64,000 nt of DNA from the NCBI GenBank assembly GCA_963555705.1, contig OY743182.1, forward strand, positions 53,324,592 through 53,388,591, written 5' to 3'. Within the stretch, counting starts at the first letter, position 1, and the number at the start of each line of letters is the position of its first letter. The notes under the pieces were generated by a model that worked only from the letters and a program-made list of their open reading frames with translations, did no database searches and was not told the origin of the DNA. Shown here one piece after another: positions 37,211 to 48,300 of this stretch. Source of the DNA: Ligustrum vulgare (lineage: Eukaryota; Streptophyta; Magnoliopsida; Lamiales; Oleaceae). A program made the position numbers and the translations under genes.

Positions 37211-37545
37211 AATGAATAGTCAAATAAGTTTTCCATTAGCTGTTTATATAAAAGTTACCATTGTTGAAACAAATATAACAACATGTGCATTAATTGACAC
37301 AGGAAGTGATATAACAATATTTAAAAGTTTCTTAATAAAATCATGGAATACTACTGGAAAGATAAAAATAACATGAGTTACGAGAGAAATACTCAAATAA
37401 TTGACAGTGTTGATAAAATTGATATAATATTTGGAAGTAAACAAATAGTTGTAAATAAGAAATATAGTTACAACAAATTAGAATGTGATATATTATTAGG
37501 AAATACTTTATACAACAATTTCAATATTACAAACAAAATAATTAC
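37211..37545 (+). pseudogene. Second retropepsin domain (aspartic protease) of the pararetrovirus
   Basis: It has LIDTGSDIT with Asp codon 37296-37298, and DILLGNTLY near 37485-37510. DTG is the canonical active-site triplet, so this is the likely true protease that would process the polyprotein. A stop and frameshift interrupt it near 37375. Confidence 0.72.
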
Positions 37546-38700
37546 ATGATCATGTTACAAACCCCCTGTGAACATTTATTAAAAATACCAAGAGAATTTC
37601 AGTCTTACAGAGTTCAGTCAGCCCAGCGTGGTAATAGATGGGAGAAAAAACCAATTACACAAAATGAAATAAAAAATAAAAACATAAGATATAAAAAAGT
37701 CCTAAAAACAGGAATAGAAACAACTATAGAAAAGATCATTGAACAATTGGAAAAAGTTTATGGAGAAAATCCATTATTATTCTGGAAACCACATCACTCT
37801 AAAGTTAAAATAGAATTAATAGAAAATGTTATCATAAGAGTAAGAGCAAAGATGTACACTAGACAAGATACACAAGAATTCAAAAACCAAATAAAAGAAT
37901 TGCTTGAATCAAAATCTCATTAGGTCTAGTAATGGACCTCATAGTAGTTCAGCCTTTATGGTAATTAAACATTCTGAACAAATAAGAGGAAAAACTAGAA
38001 TGATGATAAATTATAAAGAATTAAACAAATATACCAAATTTGATGGATATTTTTTTATCAAAATAAAGAAGCATTAATAAATCTTGCAAAAGGAAAACAA
38101 TACTATTCTAAATTTGATTGTAAATCAGGATTTTGACAATTGAAAATGGAAGAAAATAGTATTCAATATACAACATTTAGTACACCCCAAGGTAAGTATG
38201 AATGGATGGTTGTGCCATTTGGTTTTAAAAATGCACCACAAATATATCAAAGAAAATGGATAACATATTTAGAAAATTTAATGAATTTTTAATTGTCTAT
38301 GTTGATGATATATTGATATGTTCTAATAATAAAGAAGAACATAGAAATTATTTAGTAAAATTTATAAATGAATTTAAAAAGGAAGAAATTCTTTTTTCGA
38401 AAAAAAAAAAAAAACTATAATAGAAAAACAAGAAATTGATTTTCTTGGATTAACAATAGATAAAAAATGAATAAAACTACAAACCGACATATCTAAAAAG
38501 ATAGAAAATTTTTAAGATAAATTAGAATCAAAATAACAAATACAAAAATTCTTAGAATGTTTAAATTATGCAAAATGATTATTGAAAATCTTTCGAAAAA
38601 GAGACATAAAATCCAGATTTTACTCAAAAAAACGAATATCAAATGATGGAGTAATGAGCAAACAGAAATTGTCAAATCACTCAATGAAGAATGTAAAAAC
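37546..38700 (+). pseudogene. Pararetrovirus reverse transcriptase, frameshifted
   Basis: The linker frame 37546-37923 (125 aa) leads into RT. The fingers/palm part shows FDCKSGF near 38110, the STPQGKYEWMVVPFG segment near 38173-38225, and the catalytic YVDD box at 38298-38309. Several frameshifts and stops (for example near 37924, 38133 and 38410) separate these pieces. The family copies the pregenomic RNA into DNA. The box itself is intact but the gene is not. Confidence 0.85.
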
Positions 38701-38740
38701 TTATCAAAATTAAGATTACTAGATGAAAGAAATAATCTAA

Positions 38741-39119
38741 TAGTTAACATTGACGCCTTAGATAAATATTGGGCAGCAGTATTAAAAGTAGATCTTAATG
38801 AAATTTGTAGATATTCCAGTGAAACTTTTAACCAAGCAGAAATAAATTATACCACTCATGAAAAGAATTATTGGCAATTATCAGAGGAATAAAAAAGTTT
38901 TCACTATTTTTATTATCTAAAAAGTTCATTGTTGAAACTGATAATTCTCAAGTTACTGGATTAGTAAAAAATAAATTACCACCAACACCTCAATATAGGA
39001 GGCTCCATATATGGCAAGCCTATTTGACATTTTATAATTTTGATATAATTCATATTAAATGTATCAATAATTATCTTGCAGATTTTTTAAGTAGGAATAT
39101 TGAATTTGCAGATGAATAA
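38741..39119 (+). pseudogene. Pararetrovirus RNase H
   Basis: The segment INIDALDKYWAAVL (38741 on) carries the first catalytic Asp. After a frameshift, the frame 38871-39119 continues with FIVETDNSQV, LHIWQAYLTFYNFDI and DFLSRN, the classic end of a caulimovirid or retroelement RNase H. It would remove the RNA template. It is broken by the frameshift. Confidence 0.82.
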
Positions 39120-40190
39120 TATCAAAAAATCCTTAATAGACGCTAAACAGCGAATAAACTTCCTCACTGAGGAAGCTAAAGATATAAAACTTGGAATTGA
39201 GCAACTAACAGAGACTCTTCCAGAAAGTTTCAAGCAGTTGATAGATATCTCAAATTCTCATTACAATTATACAAAAGAATTGAGCGATAACATAATTGAG
39301 ATTGAATCTTAGTTTGAATCATTATTTAGCAAACAGGTTATATAAAAAATATAAACAGGTACATATTCTGAAAGCAGTAGTGGATCAACAATTAAAAGAG
39401 ATGAACCAAGTCCAAGTCCTAAGAAAGTGACCATAAATGAAGCTAGTCCCCGAAAATTAACAATTAATACCAAAGACAAACATACAAGCATAATTAAAAT
39501 TCGTGCCGAAGAAGAAGATAATTCCCTTTTTTTATAAAGAGAAGACGAATATAAAAATACTGTCAGGATTATATATGAACTCCAAGAATTTGATTGTTAT
39601 TACATCTCGTCTGGAGATCATGTATATCCACGATTGATCGTTACTCAGGGGGAGATTCCATTATGACAAAAATGATAGCGAATTATGAATTTTTGGATCT
39701 TATCTATCCAGGGAAAGACTTGAAAGAAATTAAAAAATTTGATGATTTATTAAAAGGAGAAATTTCAAAATTTTCACAAGGAAGATCTATATATTTAAAA
39801 TTTTATTCAATTAGTCCTGAAATTGATGGAAGGATGTATTATCCTCTTGAGCATATTATCACAGTTGAATATGTTGCTCGAAACTTCTAGCTAGGAGTTG
39901 GAAAAAATACCAAGCCTGTACCAAATATCACAAAATCATGGTTTAGATCTCGAATGGTGTTGGAAATTAAGGTTCTCTACAATATTGCCAAAAACCTGTA
40001 TGATAAAAAATTCAAATGCATATGTCAATTTAATGGATGGACCCTCCTCACTAATGAAGGGAAAAAAATTCAATAATCTTAAATGTACATCAACAAGTTT
40101 GATACTCATCAGATCCATGGAAGTTTTGCAATTTAACAAGAGCCGTGCATTGTCAGAAATTGCCCCGCATGCCAACAAAATTGATGGATA
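39100..40190 (+). pseudogene. Possible pararetrovirus transactivator/inclusion-body region, broken
   Basis: Frame 39100-39312 (70 aa) is helical and directly follows RNase H. Further pieces lie at 39594-39890 and 39898-40191, in shifted frames, with stops between them. The position between polymerase and the genomic promoter is where caulimoviruses, cavemoviruses and solendoviruses encode a translational transactivator. The assignment rests on position only; I recognise no decisive motif. Confidence 0.45.
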
Positions 40191-40380
40191 GCTGGAATCT
40201 GCTTTATTAAAGTAGAATATAGCGTGCCAAAAAATAGACAGCCCCATGTAAGGGCCATGTGAGGAAATAAATAATAGAAAGACAGGTGTGCCCTTGAGAT
40301 ATTATGAAAAGTTTCAAATTATTGTATCCATTATTTAAGCAATGATGTAAGAGGCTCGATAGTTGTGCCTAGTGAAGTTG

Positions 40381-40390
40381 TATAAATAGA
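40381..40390 (+). promoter_or_regulatory. Pararetroviral promoter TATA box
   Basis: TATAAATAGA lies in a 180-bp non-coding gap after the last virus gene, with GATGTAAG about 35 bases upstream. It is followed about 115 bases later by a poly(A) signal. That arrangement (promoter, short terminal redundancy, poly(A) signal) is the caulimovirid pregenomic-RNA promoter layout. Confidence 0.7.
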
Positions 40391-40506
40391 AGCCCTTAGG
40401 CTAGGAAAATGCAGAGATTACTTGAGCCCTCAATCTGTGAGAAAGCCAAAGAAGTCTTCTGTCCTTGAAAAGTTCTCATATCAGTCTTGTATCAATCCTT
40501 ATTATC

Positions 40507-40512
40507 AATAAA
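40507..40512 (+). terminator. Pararetroviral poly(A) signal
   Basis: AATAAA lies about 95 bases after the expected transcription start. In the circular virus genome it would be passed once and used on the second pass. Confidence 0.65.
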
Positions 40513-41767
40513 ATCCCAATTAATTTATCAAAACATGATGAGTTCTAAATTTCTGTCTTCTGAATCCTATTTCCTAAAAGAAGATTTATTATTAAGAAAA
40601 CTCTCTACATTCTGTCCGAAATATTTTTCATCTAACTGTTATAAAATGAAGGCATATATTCAGGTGTAGCTAATAACCTGTGAAGGCAGGAGGCCGTTGG
40701 AGGGTGTGATAGCAAAAACCCGTGAGCCTGAAGGTCACTAATAATATAAGGAGAATACAAAGGTACAAAGAACATGAAAAAAGGTTAGTATTCTTAATAT
40801 ATCAATCTTTATGGAATTAGGAGGAATAAGAGCATTTATCATGTCATAATTTAGAATTATCATTTTTAATTATTAAAACAGTCTTTATAAGGATGGATAT
40901 CATAGCATAATTGAACTTTTATTCATATATAAACAATTTACTAGACCCAATAATGAAATAAAAAGTTAGATCATGTCTATATGTCATGTTTGTTAGCTAT
41001 TTTTCCTAAATTAAAAGAATTATTAGGAATAGAAATTACAAAATCAATCATTTACTTTTGGCTTGATAGCGATAATACTGAAATAAATAATGAGTTATAT
41101 TTAGAATATATGTTTAGTAGTGATAATGATTATGATCCCATATTAGATTATGATAGTTATGGAAAAGATGAATATTTCTTTACTAGTTTTTGAAAATTTT
41201 GATATCTGAATGAAATAAATTATATCATGAAAAAACCTAGATCTAAGAGAGGTCCATATAAAGTTAAAAAAAGTATTAAAAATAAAAGAGGTATTGAATA
41301 TGAAAGTGAAATTGATAAAATAGGATATCAATAGCAACTTTATGCATCACAAGAGATATTAAAAAGTTTTAAAGAAAATTTAATAGAAAACTTTGCTTGA
41401 GGTACTGTAAGATCTATAGTAATGCAAGATATTTAAGATTTAATTGATAAATTAGAAAAATGAAAGAAAAATATTTCAAAATATAATATACCATTTGAAC
41501 ATAGCATAGATATCATGGCTGATAAAGATATTGCCAATTCCCAAATACTATTAGAATTTGAAAAGTTATTTGAAACTTTATAAATTATTTACCTTTGTGT
41601 TTACAGTTTGATTTCAGTATATAAAATGCCTGGATATACAATTAATGGATTTGATAATTTTTTATAAAGAATAATGAAAAAAATAAATAAAATTACGTCT
41701 CGATTGATGGATATAGATGAATCATTTGAAAAATATTATATACTTTTAGAAAATTGTGATCAGTATA
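40513..41767 (+). pseudogene. Virus leader and first set of small frames
   Basis: The leader has a GC-richer block (GAAGGCAGGAGGCCGTTGG near 40681). Small frames follow: 40981-41193 (70 aa, acidic, Asp-rich end), pieces to 41583 separated by stops, and one starting at 41626 (begins MPGYTINGFDN) that is cut by the MITE at 41776. A related frame is repeated at 42342. I recognise no family. Confidence 0.5.
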
Positions 41768-41775
41768 TTATAGAC

Positions 41776-42250
41776 TATGGATGGCAATGGGTCAGGTTCG
41801 GGGCGGGTCAGGGTCGTCCCGCCCCGATCTTGAAATCCCGTTATCTAGCCCCGCGACTGTTCTCGGTGCGGGGTGGGGCGACCTACCCGCCAAATGACCC
41901 GAAATTTTTTTTCCCCCTCAAAATTGGTAATGAAATTTTAGGTGAAAAACTTAGGCGTCGAACTAGTTAGAGTTTTTAAGTTTGAACTTTAAAGATAATA
42001 TGTATATATTTGAAGGAAAAAAATCAATAAACAACATAATGATATAGTGGTTGTGTATTTTCAAACCCCTAAATCCCACCAAGGTTCAAATCTTCTGAAC
42101 CTCATTAAATTTATTTTTAGTTTCTCATTCCAATATTTTGAAAAAAAAAAAAAAAAATCGGGTCGCTGGGCAGGACGCCCCACGGACCCGATGGAGCGGT
42201 ATTTTTCGGGGCGGTCATTTCGGGTCCTTTGAATTTTTTTGCCTTCCCTA
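41776..42250. mobile_element. hAT-type MITE, 475 bp, 8-bp TSD
   Basis: The left end is TATGGATGGCAATGGG; the right end in complement is TAGGGAAGGCAAAAAA. The 8-bp copy TTATAGAC lies at 41768-41775 and 42251-42258. Both sub-terminal zones are rich in GGGTC/GGGGCGG words in opposite orientation, with an AT-rich middle that has no gene. It interrupts the small virus frame that starts at 41626. Confidence 0.92.
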
Positions 42251-42341
42251 TTATAGACTATTCTAATATATCACAACAAAGAATGAATTTATATAATAAA
42301 ATAATGACTACTACTAATAATAATAATACAGTTTTAATATA

Positions 42342-42512
42342 ATGTCAGGTTATACAATCAAGGGATTAGATAACATTTTGGATAAATTGACCAAAAAAAA
42401 AATGAAATATATTAAATATCAAATGAAAAATGAAAATATATCTTCTGAAGAATATAATAGACTTTTAGAAAAATACGAACAATATATTGTAGATTATTGT
42501 ATTTATTACTAG
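42342..42512 (+). CDS. Small virus frame, second copy (56 aa)
   Basis: The start MSGYTIKGLDN closely resembles the start of the frame at 41626, and both share a downstream pattern ending in a LLEN/LLEK-type helix and 'QYI-DY'. The two copies suggest a tandem duplication in the virus or two joined virus copies. Function unknown. Confidence 0.5.
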   Translation: MSGYTIKGLDNILDKLTKKKMKYIKYQMKNENISSEEYNRLLEKYEQYIVDYCIYY

Positions 42513-42577
42513 ATCAAAGAATGAATTTATACAAAAAAAGTTCGTATAATAATTTATCAACTTGATAATTTGAATTT

Positions 42578-42988
42578 ATGGACACTTCACAAGCATTAAC
42601 TTCTAATAGTTGTGATCATAAACTGTATTTAGAGAACAAAGATATTTCATTCTTATTAGCTATTACTGAAAAATCTAAAAATATACGTTCTGTTGGACAA
42701 TCTAAACTGAAAAATGTATACGAAGATATTGACTATGCTTGCTTAAATAGAATTGAATTTGATTATGTCGAAATAACTAAAAATATAAATACAGTTCAGA
42801 GAATTATAAAAGAATACGAAGATATAGAAGAAGAAGTTTCAGAAGGAATAACATTAGGATATATAATTAAAAAAGATCATCTCAAATCTTTTGAGAAATT
42901 ATTTCAATATAGAACATTTTTAGAAGAACTTAAAAGGTTAAAAAATATAAATATAATAAGAAGTACTGAATTAAATCAACCTAACTAA
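42578..42988 (+). CDS. Unassigned 136-aa virus-associated frame
   Basis: An open frame with the same A-rich codon use as the virus and an acidic, helical middle (YEDIEEEVSEGI). No recognised motif. It lies at the right edge of the virus-like region. It may be an N-terminal virus gene from a second, rearranged copy. I cannot exclude that it is chance. Confidence 0.4.
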   Translation: MDTSQALTSNSCDHKLYLENKDISFLLAITEKSKNIRSVGQSKLKNVYEDIDYACLNRIEFDYVEITKNINTVQRIIKEYEDIEEEVSEGITLGYIIKKDHLKSFEKLFQYRTFLEELKRLKNINIIRSTELNQPN

Positions 42989-42990
42989 GT

Positions 42991-43095
42991 TAAGGATATA
43001 TCTTACAAAGAAAATAGTTTATATCATTAAGTGTAAAATACACATTTGACACATAGGTGGCCATTTCCATAAAGGATAGTTATATTCACAACACA
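42991..43095. other. Short unassigned spacer
   Basis: AT-rich, no gene. It marks the right end of the recognisable pararetrovirus; the exact junction with host DNA is not visible. Confidence 0.4.
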
Positions 43096-43105
43096 ATTTT
43101 TTATA

Positions 43106-44615
43106 GGGTTAATTTTACAAACGGTCAATGAAGTTTGAGCAAAATTTCAAAACAATCACTAAAGTTCAGAATTTATTCCAACGGTCACTAATGTTTTGAA
43201 AACTTACGGCAATGGTCACTCTTTACATGAAATACATCCAAATTGGTCATGAACTTTAAAACATTAACAAAAAACAACCAAATTGGTCTTAAATTTTAAA
43301 ACATTAACGAATAAGTCCTCATCTTCAATACATGTAGCGCCGTCGGTGAAGGGGTGATGGAGGTTCTCGGGCACTAGTTTCGATGCAAAATCACACCGAA
43401 AAAGGGGAGAGAAACCTTGCACCAGTTGGGGGGAGGCTTCTCCCCCCCAAAACTGGTGCGTTTTTGGCACCAATTTCTGGTGCACCAGTCAGGGGGAGGT
43501 TTCTCCCCCCAAAACTAGTGTGGAACATCCCCCCTTTTTCAATGCGATTTCGCACTAGAAACCTCATTCGCCATCACCAAGACGCTGCTAGTATAGGTGG
43601 GCATAAATCGATCGAGCCCGTCGAAACCGCCCAAATCGACCAGACCTGATCCGATGGTTTGAGTCAGTTTTTAATGAAAATTGGGTTGGGTTTGGGTTTT
43701 TTAAAAATTTTCTGGTCGGGTTGCAGGTTGGATAAAAACCCGACCCAACCCGAACAATTTTTTTTTAAGTTAGCATTGTATTAATATAAGATATTTTCCT
43801 TTTCTACATAATGATTAATTCTAAATAATTCTATATTAGTTTGTCTTGTTTACGTACATAGCGTCCTTTGAAAAATCATTAAAGTGAAAAAATATTTTTC
43901 TTTTCAGTTAACATGTGTTATATATGACGTGTAACATTGTTAACTCACCCATTTACTGTAACTTTCTGAAGGTTTCTTTTCTTTCTTTTTTCTTTTTTTT
44001 TTTTGTGACACTCTTTTGACATTTACATTGAGTGCATTTCTTTTTTTTAGACTGACAAACTTGTTAGTTACTTTTTTTTTTTAAAAAAAAAACTTAATTT
44101 ATTTAAATATTGATTGAACATATTTTAATTTTATTAGCAAGTATTCAATTATTGTATTAAGGGTTATTGTACTGTATATAATTGATTTGAGTTAATGATT
44201 TATTCATGAGTTTTTTTTTCTTTTTCAAATTTTTTTACCAGTTGGGCCAAAGCCCAAATCGACCGAAATTTGGTTGGGTTGGATTGGGTTTAAACTTGTA
44301 GTTGGGTTGGGTTGATTTTTTATCAACCCGACCACAGTAGGTTAGGTTCGGGTTGGGCAAAAGATCGACCCAACCCAACCCACGCCCACCTCTAGCTGTT
44401 AGAGAGGCGAAATTTCATGGTGTTGAAGATGGATACTAATTTGTTAATGTTTTAAAGTTTAGGATCAATTTGGATTTTTTTGTCGATATTTTAAAGTTTT
44501 GGATCAATTTGGATGTGTTTCATGTAGAGAGTGATCATTGTTGTAAGTTTTCAGAACATTAGTGATCGTTTTGAAATTTTTCTCAAACTTCAATGATCGT
44601 TAGTAAAATTAACCC
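43106..44615. mobile_element. Mutator-like element with long inverted repeats, 10-bp TSD
   Basis: The left end GGGTTAATTTTACAAACGG is mirrored by the right end (complement GGGTTAATTTTACTAACG) and the arms stay alike for about 230 bases. The copy ATTTTTTATA flanks both ends (43096-43105 and 44616-44625). A 9-10 bp duplication and long TIRs fit MULEs. The middle, before the nested hAT, holds two copies of a GGGGGAGG-TTCTCCCCCC palindrome (43435-43520). There is no transposase, so it is non-autonomous. Confidence 0.88.
43592..44394. mobile_element. Non-autonomous hAT, 803 bp, nested in the Mutator-like element
   Basis: The ends are TATAGGTGGGCA and, in complement, TAGAGGTGGGCG. The 8-bp copies GCTGCTAG (43584-43591) and GCTGTTAG (44395-44402) differ by one base. 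The sub-terminal zones carry GGGTTGGG/CCCAACCC words in opposite orientation around an AT-rich core. No coding capacity. Confidence 0.9.
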
Positions 44616-44625
44616 ATTTTTTATA

Positions 44626-45346
44626 TTTACACCACATTTTAATTACATGAATTTTTTTAATATTTGCTCACTTTTGCTTTTATGTACTCAATTTTTTTCT
44701 CAAAGTATTATTATTCATAACTTTTAATTAATTAACATATTATGTTTTTAATCACAATTTATATTCAAATATTTTGCTGATGTGCATTGAAAATGTGGAA
44801 TATATTCATTTTTTACTTTTGTATTAATTATTTACTTCGATTATTTAAAAATAAGATAAATAAATAAATATTTTCGCCACATAAGAAATATTTTGGATAA
44901 AAATAATCTTTATGAACAAGATATGAAAATTAATATATATATATATATATATAGTTGATGATAAAAGATTTATATAAAAATTTTGGAAGTATAAGTTTAA
45001 AAATAAGAAAAGTTTAGAGATATTCATTAAAAATAAAATATGATGGCCCTTTATTCGACGGCTAGCCAGCCATCTTTTTTTTGTTAATTTGTTTTTTTGA
45101 GGTGAAATTTTTGGTTAAAAATTGGTTTTAAAAAATGTGTACGATTAAAAAGTGGGTTGAGAAAATATGTTGATTATAATATTCGTGAATAAAAAGTGAG
45201 TTGACAAAAAGTACAGCTATTTCAATAAAACCCGTGCACTTAATATCTCTCTTTCAATTAGACCCAGAGAGTCAATTAGACACAGAGAGGAGAAAATCAC
45301 CTTAATACAGCGCACTAGATTCAATCTCTCTCCGGGAAAAAGAAGA
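44626..45346. other. Intergenic DNA and 5' region of the ESP1-like gene
   Basis: AT-rich, with a (TA)n run at 44934-44953 and a short direct repeat CAATTAGACCCAGAGAG / CAATTAGACACAGAGAG at 45257-45290. The start of transcription should lie in the last 200 bases; no clear TATA box is visible. No gene was seen. Confidence 0.5.
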
Positions 45347-48300
45347 ATGGCGGGGAAGCAAGTAATCGGCGACGGCGTACCGTCGAGCCTCGCCGGAATG
45401 TCCAAAACCCAGCTTTACGACATTATGTCTCAGATGAAGGTACTTATCTGATTACATACACCAATTTTTCTGTCTTTTTATAAATTTCATTTTTTTTTTT
45501 TAAATATTAGTTGTTTGGGGGAGAAAAAAATTAATATTGGATGTCCTCGCTACAGGCACTGATAGAGCAGAACCAGCAACAGGCGAGGCAAATTCTCATT
45601 CAAAACCCGGAATTGACTAGGGCTCTTTTTCAGGTGTCTTTTTATCTTAGGGTTTCTTTTTTCAATTACCAATTTATGTCTTTAATTTATATTTTGATGC
45701 CATGGATTCTTGGTTTTGTTCTTTGCTTCTTGTCCTTGTTTTATGTCCATTTTTAAAGCTTGATTTTTGTTCTTGCTTCTTGTTTTGACGAGCTTATTAG
45801 GGTTTTTAGTGTAAAGTATGGTGAGGAAAACTACAATTGTTTGAATAAGATATTTGAATTTTGCAAATTATCAGGAAACAAAATTACGAAATTTTTAATC
45901 ACATTCTCCAAAAAATAACTATTCCAAAACTCATTTTTGTGAATAATGGGGCTGAAACAGGGGCTAAATTAGCTGTTCGTGTTCCACAGAAATGAGATTA
46001 TTTTTATTTTTTTTTAATCAGTTTAAAAGTGGCAGAGTAGAGGCTTTATTGGTAAATTTTGGTTTTTATTTTTGTTCATTTATGAGTATGCTGACTATGC
46101 TCTATTTACTATCAATAAAAAGGTTTTCGATTCAATGCAATTAATCCAATACATCAAAGCATGTCAAAACACTACATGAGAAGGGCAAAGAGGGAGGGAA
46201 ATCATTCCATTGGAATGTGTTGTCCAAAATTTGAACCATCCTCTACATTCTCTGTAAAGATAATGCTAACCCATTATCTATGTCAGTGTTCTTGATCTTA
46301 TTAGAGTGGTAAAAAATGGACATAATTTAACTGTGATACATGAGAGCATGTTAACTACTTCATTAGTAGGGGCAGAGGAGGGAAAGGTTAGGAAAGAGGT
46401 TACCATAGTACTTGCGAAGGAACATGGGTTATATTTGTTAATGGCACCCTTCTGTTTCCCCTAACGAATTCCTTGATGTTTTTTGACCTTTATTTCAATA
46501 CTTTCCATTCATAGATTCTTGTTACCTCACATGCCTCTATTTACACTCTCTCCATACAAACACACTATATTTTGTCATTCATTTTATTTGTGAAGTGTTA
46601 AGTTCATATAACTATGTTCAATTGTTTTTTAAGATTAGTTTAGCATGACTTGAACAAAGGTACAAAATCTCTCTCACATCTATTCACCGTCAATTTGATG
46701 TTTAATATATGCCATATCCAGCATAAATAGAAAAACTAGGAACCCGTCCAGAATGACCTTAAAACTGGTCATTTAAAAACCGGACCGGGAACCGGGGTTT
46801 TCCCTGGTTAAACCTGGACCCGGTGAACCCAGTATGGGTTTGAAAACCGGTTAATTTTTTTTTTTTTTTTTTTTTTTTTTAAGGGCACCATAAATAGATG
46901 CCACCCCCCTGTATTGATAATCCTACAAGGTAACAGCCCTTTTTATAAAGGGCTCTTAAATTATAGTATATAAATAAAGTTAACAACCGTAAATATATAT
47001 TTTCTTTGTATTAGTGATTCTAAAATTAAAGAATATTGTTTTTATATTTTTTGTGGATTTAATTTTATCTTTAAATGAGTAATTGTTGATTTATTAGTAA
47101 AGTAACTTGTTTTTGTTATTGATTTTTGGAATAATTATTAATTTCTTAATTGAAATCGGTTCGACTCCCGGTTCGATCTTCTGACCCTTGACTCATTGCC
47201 TTTTCCGGGTCGAACCGGTTTCCGGATATATGTATAATTTGGAGCTACTTTGATATCAGATATGTGTAAAATTTAGGTTCAATTTTTGCATTTATCATGA
47301 GTCATGATAAGTAATAACAGTTGATAAAATAATTTGGGATCTTGTCTTGATGTTCTGTAGATTTTTTTATTTTTATTTTTATTTTTTGTCCGAACATACA
47401 TCAGTTCAAGAGTCTTGTATCTGACATTGTGTTAGAATATTGGAGTTCACATTAAAGATTGCTTTTTAAGTTTCTGACATATTATTTTAAATTATGTCTT
47501 TCATTAGGCGCAAATCATGCTGGGAATGGTGCAGCCCTCTCAAGCAGTATGTTATTATTCTTATGCACATTCTTAATATTTATATTGCTGACTGTTGTGT
47601 AATAAATTAGATTCTGGTTTAGGTACCAGCTGTTTTGTCAACAGCATCACAACATTCTCAGCCATCACCACTGCCAACTCAGCAGTCCAATATTCAGTCT
47701 GCTTCATCAGTTCCAGGTCAAATTGGTCAGAACCAGACAAGGAAACAGCAGCTGAACCAACCTGTAATTTCAGGACCATCTGTGTCTATTCCTCCAGTCC
47801 CTCAGTCCCAACCTATGCCATCACATCCCTTGCAATCAGTACAGCAGCCTAAGGGACCTATTGGTGCCCAGTCAGCACCACTGTCGCTACCACAGTCCTC
47901 TCATGTTCCTAACATCTCTCAACTGCCTCATCATTCTGCTCCACAGCCACCATCTCATATCCAGTCCCCGATGCCCTCAGCCTCCACTCAATCACAGCAG
48001 CCTATGCAGAATACGGGACCTCATTATCCTCCTTTGCAACCACCACAACAACCACCATTGCCGCCTCTACCAAGACCACAAATGTCGAGCTATGGTCATC
48101 AGGTTCATCCTCAATTAGGGCCAAATATGGGTTTCCAGCATCCTGGTGGACCACCATTGCATCATTCACAACACATGTTTCATGTAAGCTAAAGAATGCA
48201 GTTCACTAGTTAAATGATTTATTTTTATTTTTGTGGATATTCACATGCCTGATTTTGCATTTTAATCAATATATTACTTGTTTCAGTCAGGAAACAAGCC

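Larger units (their letters stand above)
18430..42990 (+). other. Endogenous pararetrovirus (Caulimoviridae), decayed and nested
   Basis: Read across its insertions, this is one virus-like unit: initiator-tRNA-Met primer-binding site (18430), small frames, coat protein with zinc finger, 30K-type movement protein, retropepsin-like domains, reverse transcriptase and RNase H, a possible transactivator, then a promoter (40381), poly(A) signal (40507) and further small frames. No LTRs or integrase belong to it, which separates it from retrotransposons. Coat before movement protein, in frames apart from a downstream transactivator-like region, resembles the cavemovirus/solendovirus side of the family, but that placement is inference. 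Base composition is strikingly A-rich on the plus strand. Interruptions: 18518-28845 (C plus TSD), 30982-35128 (D plus TSD) and 41776-42258 (MITE plus TSD). Many stops and frameshifts make it non-infectious. Confidence 0.85.
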
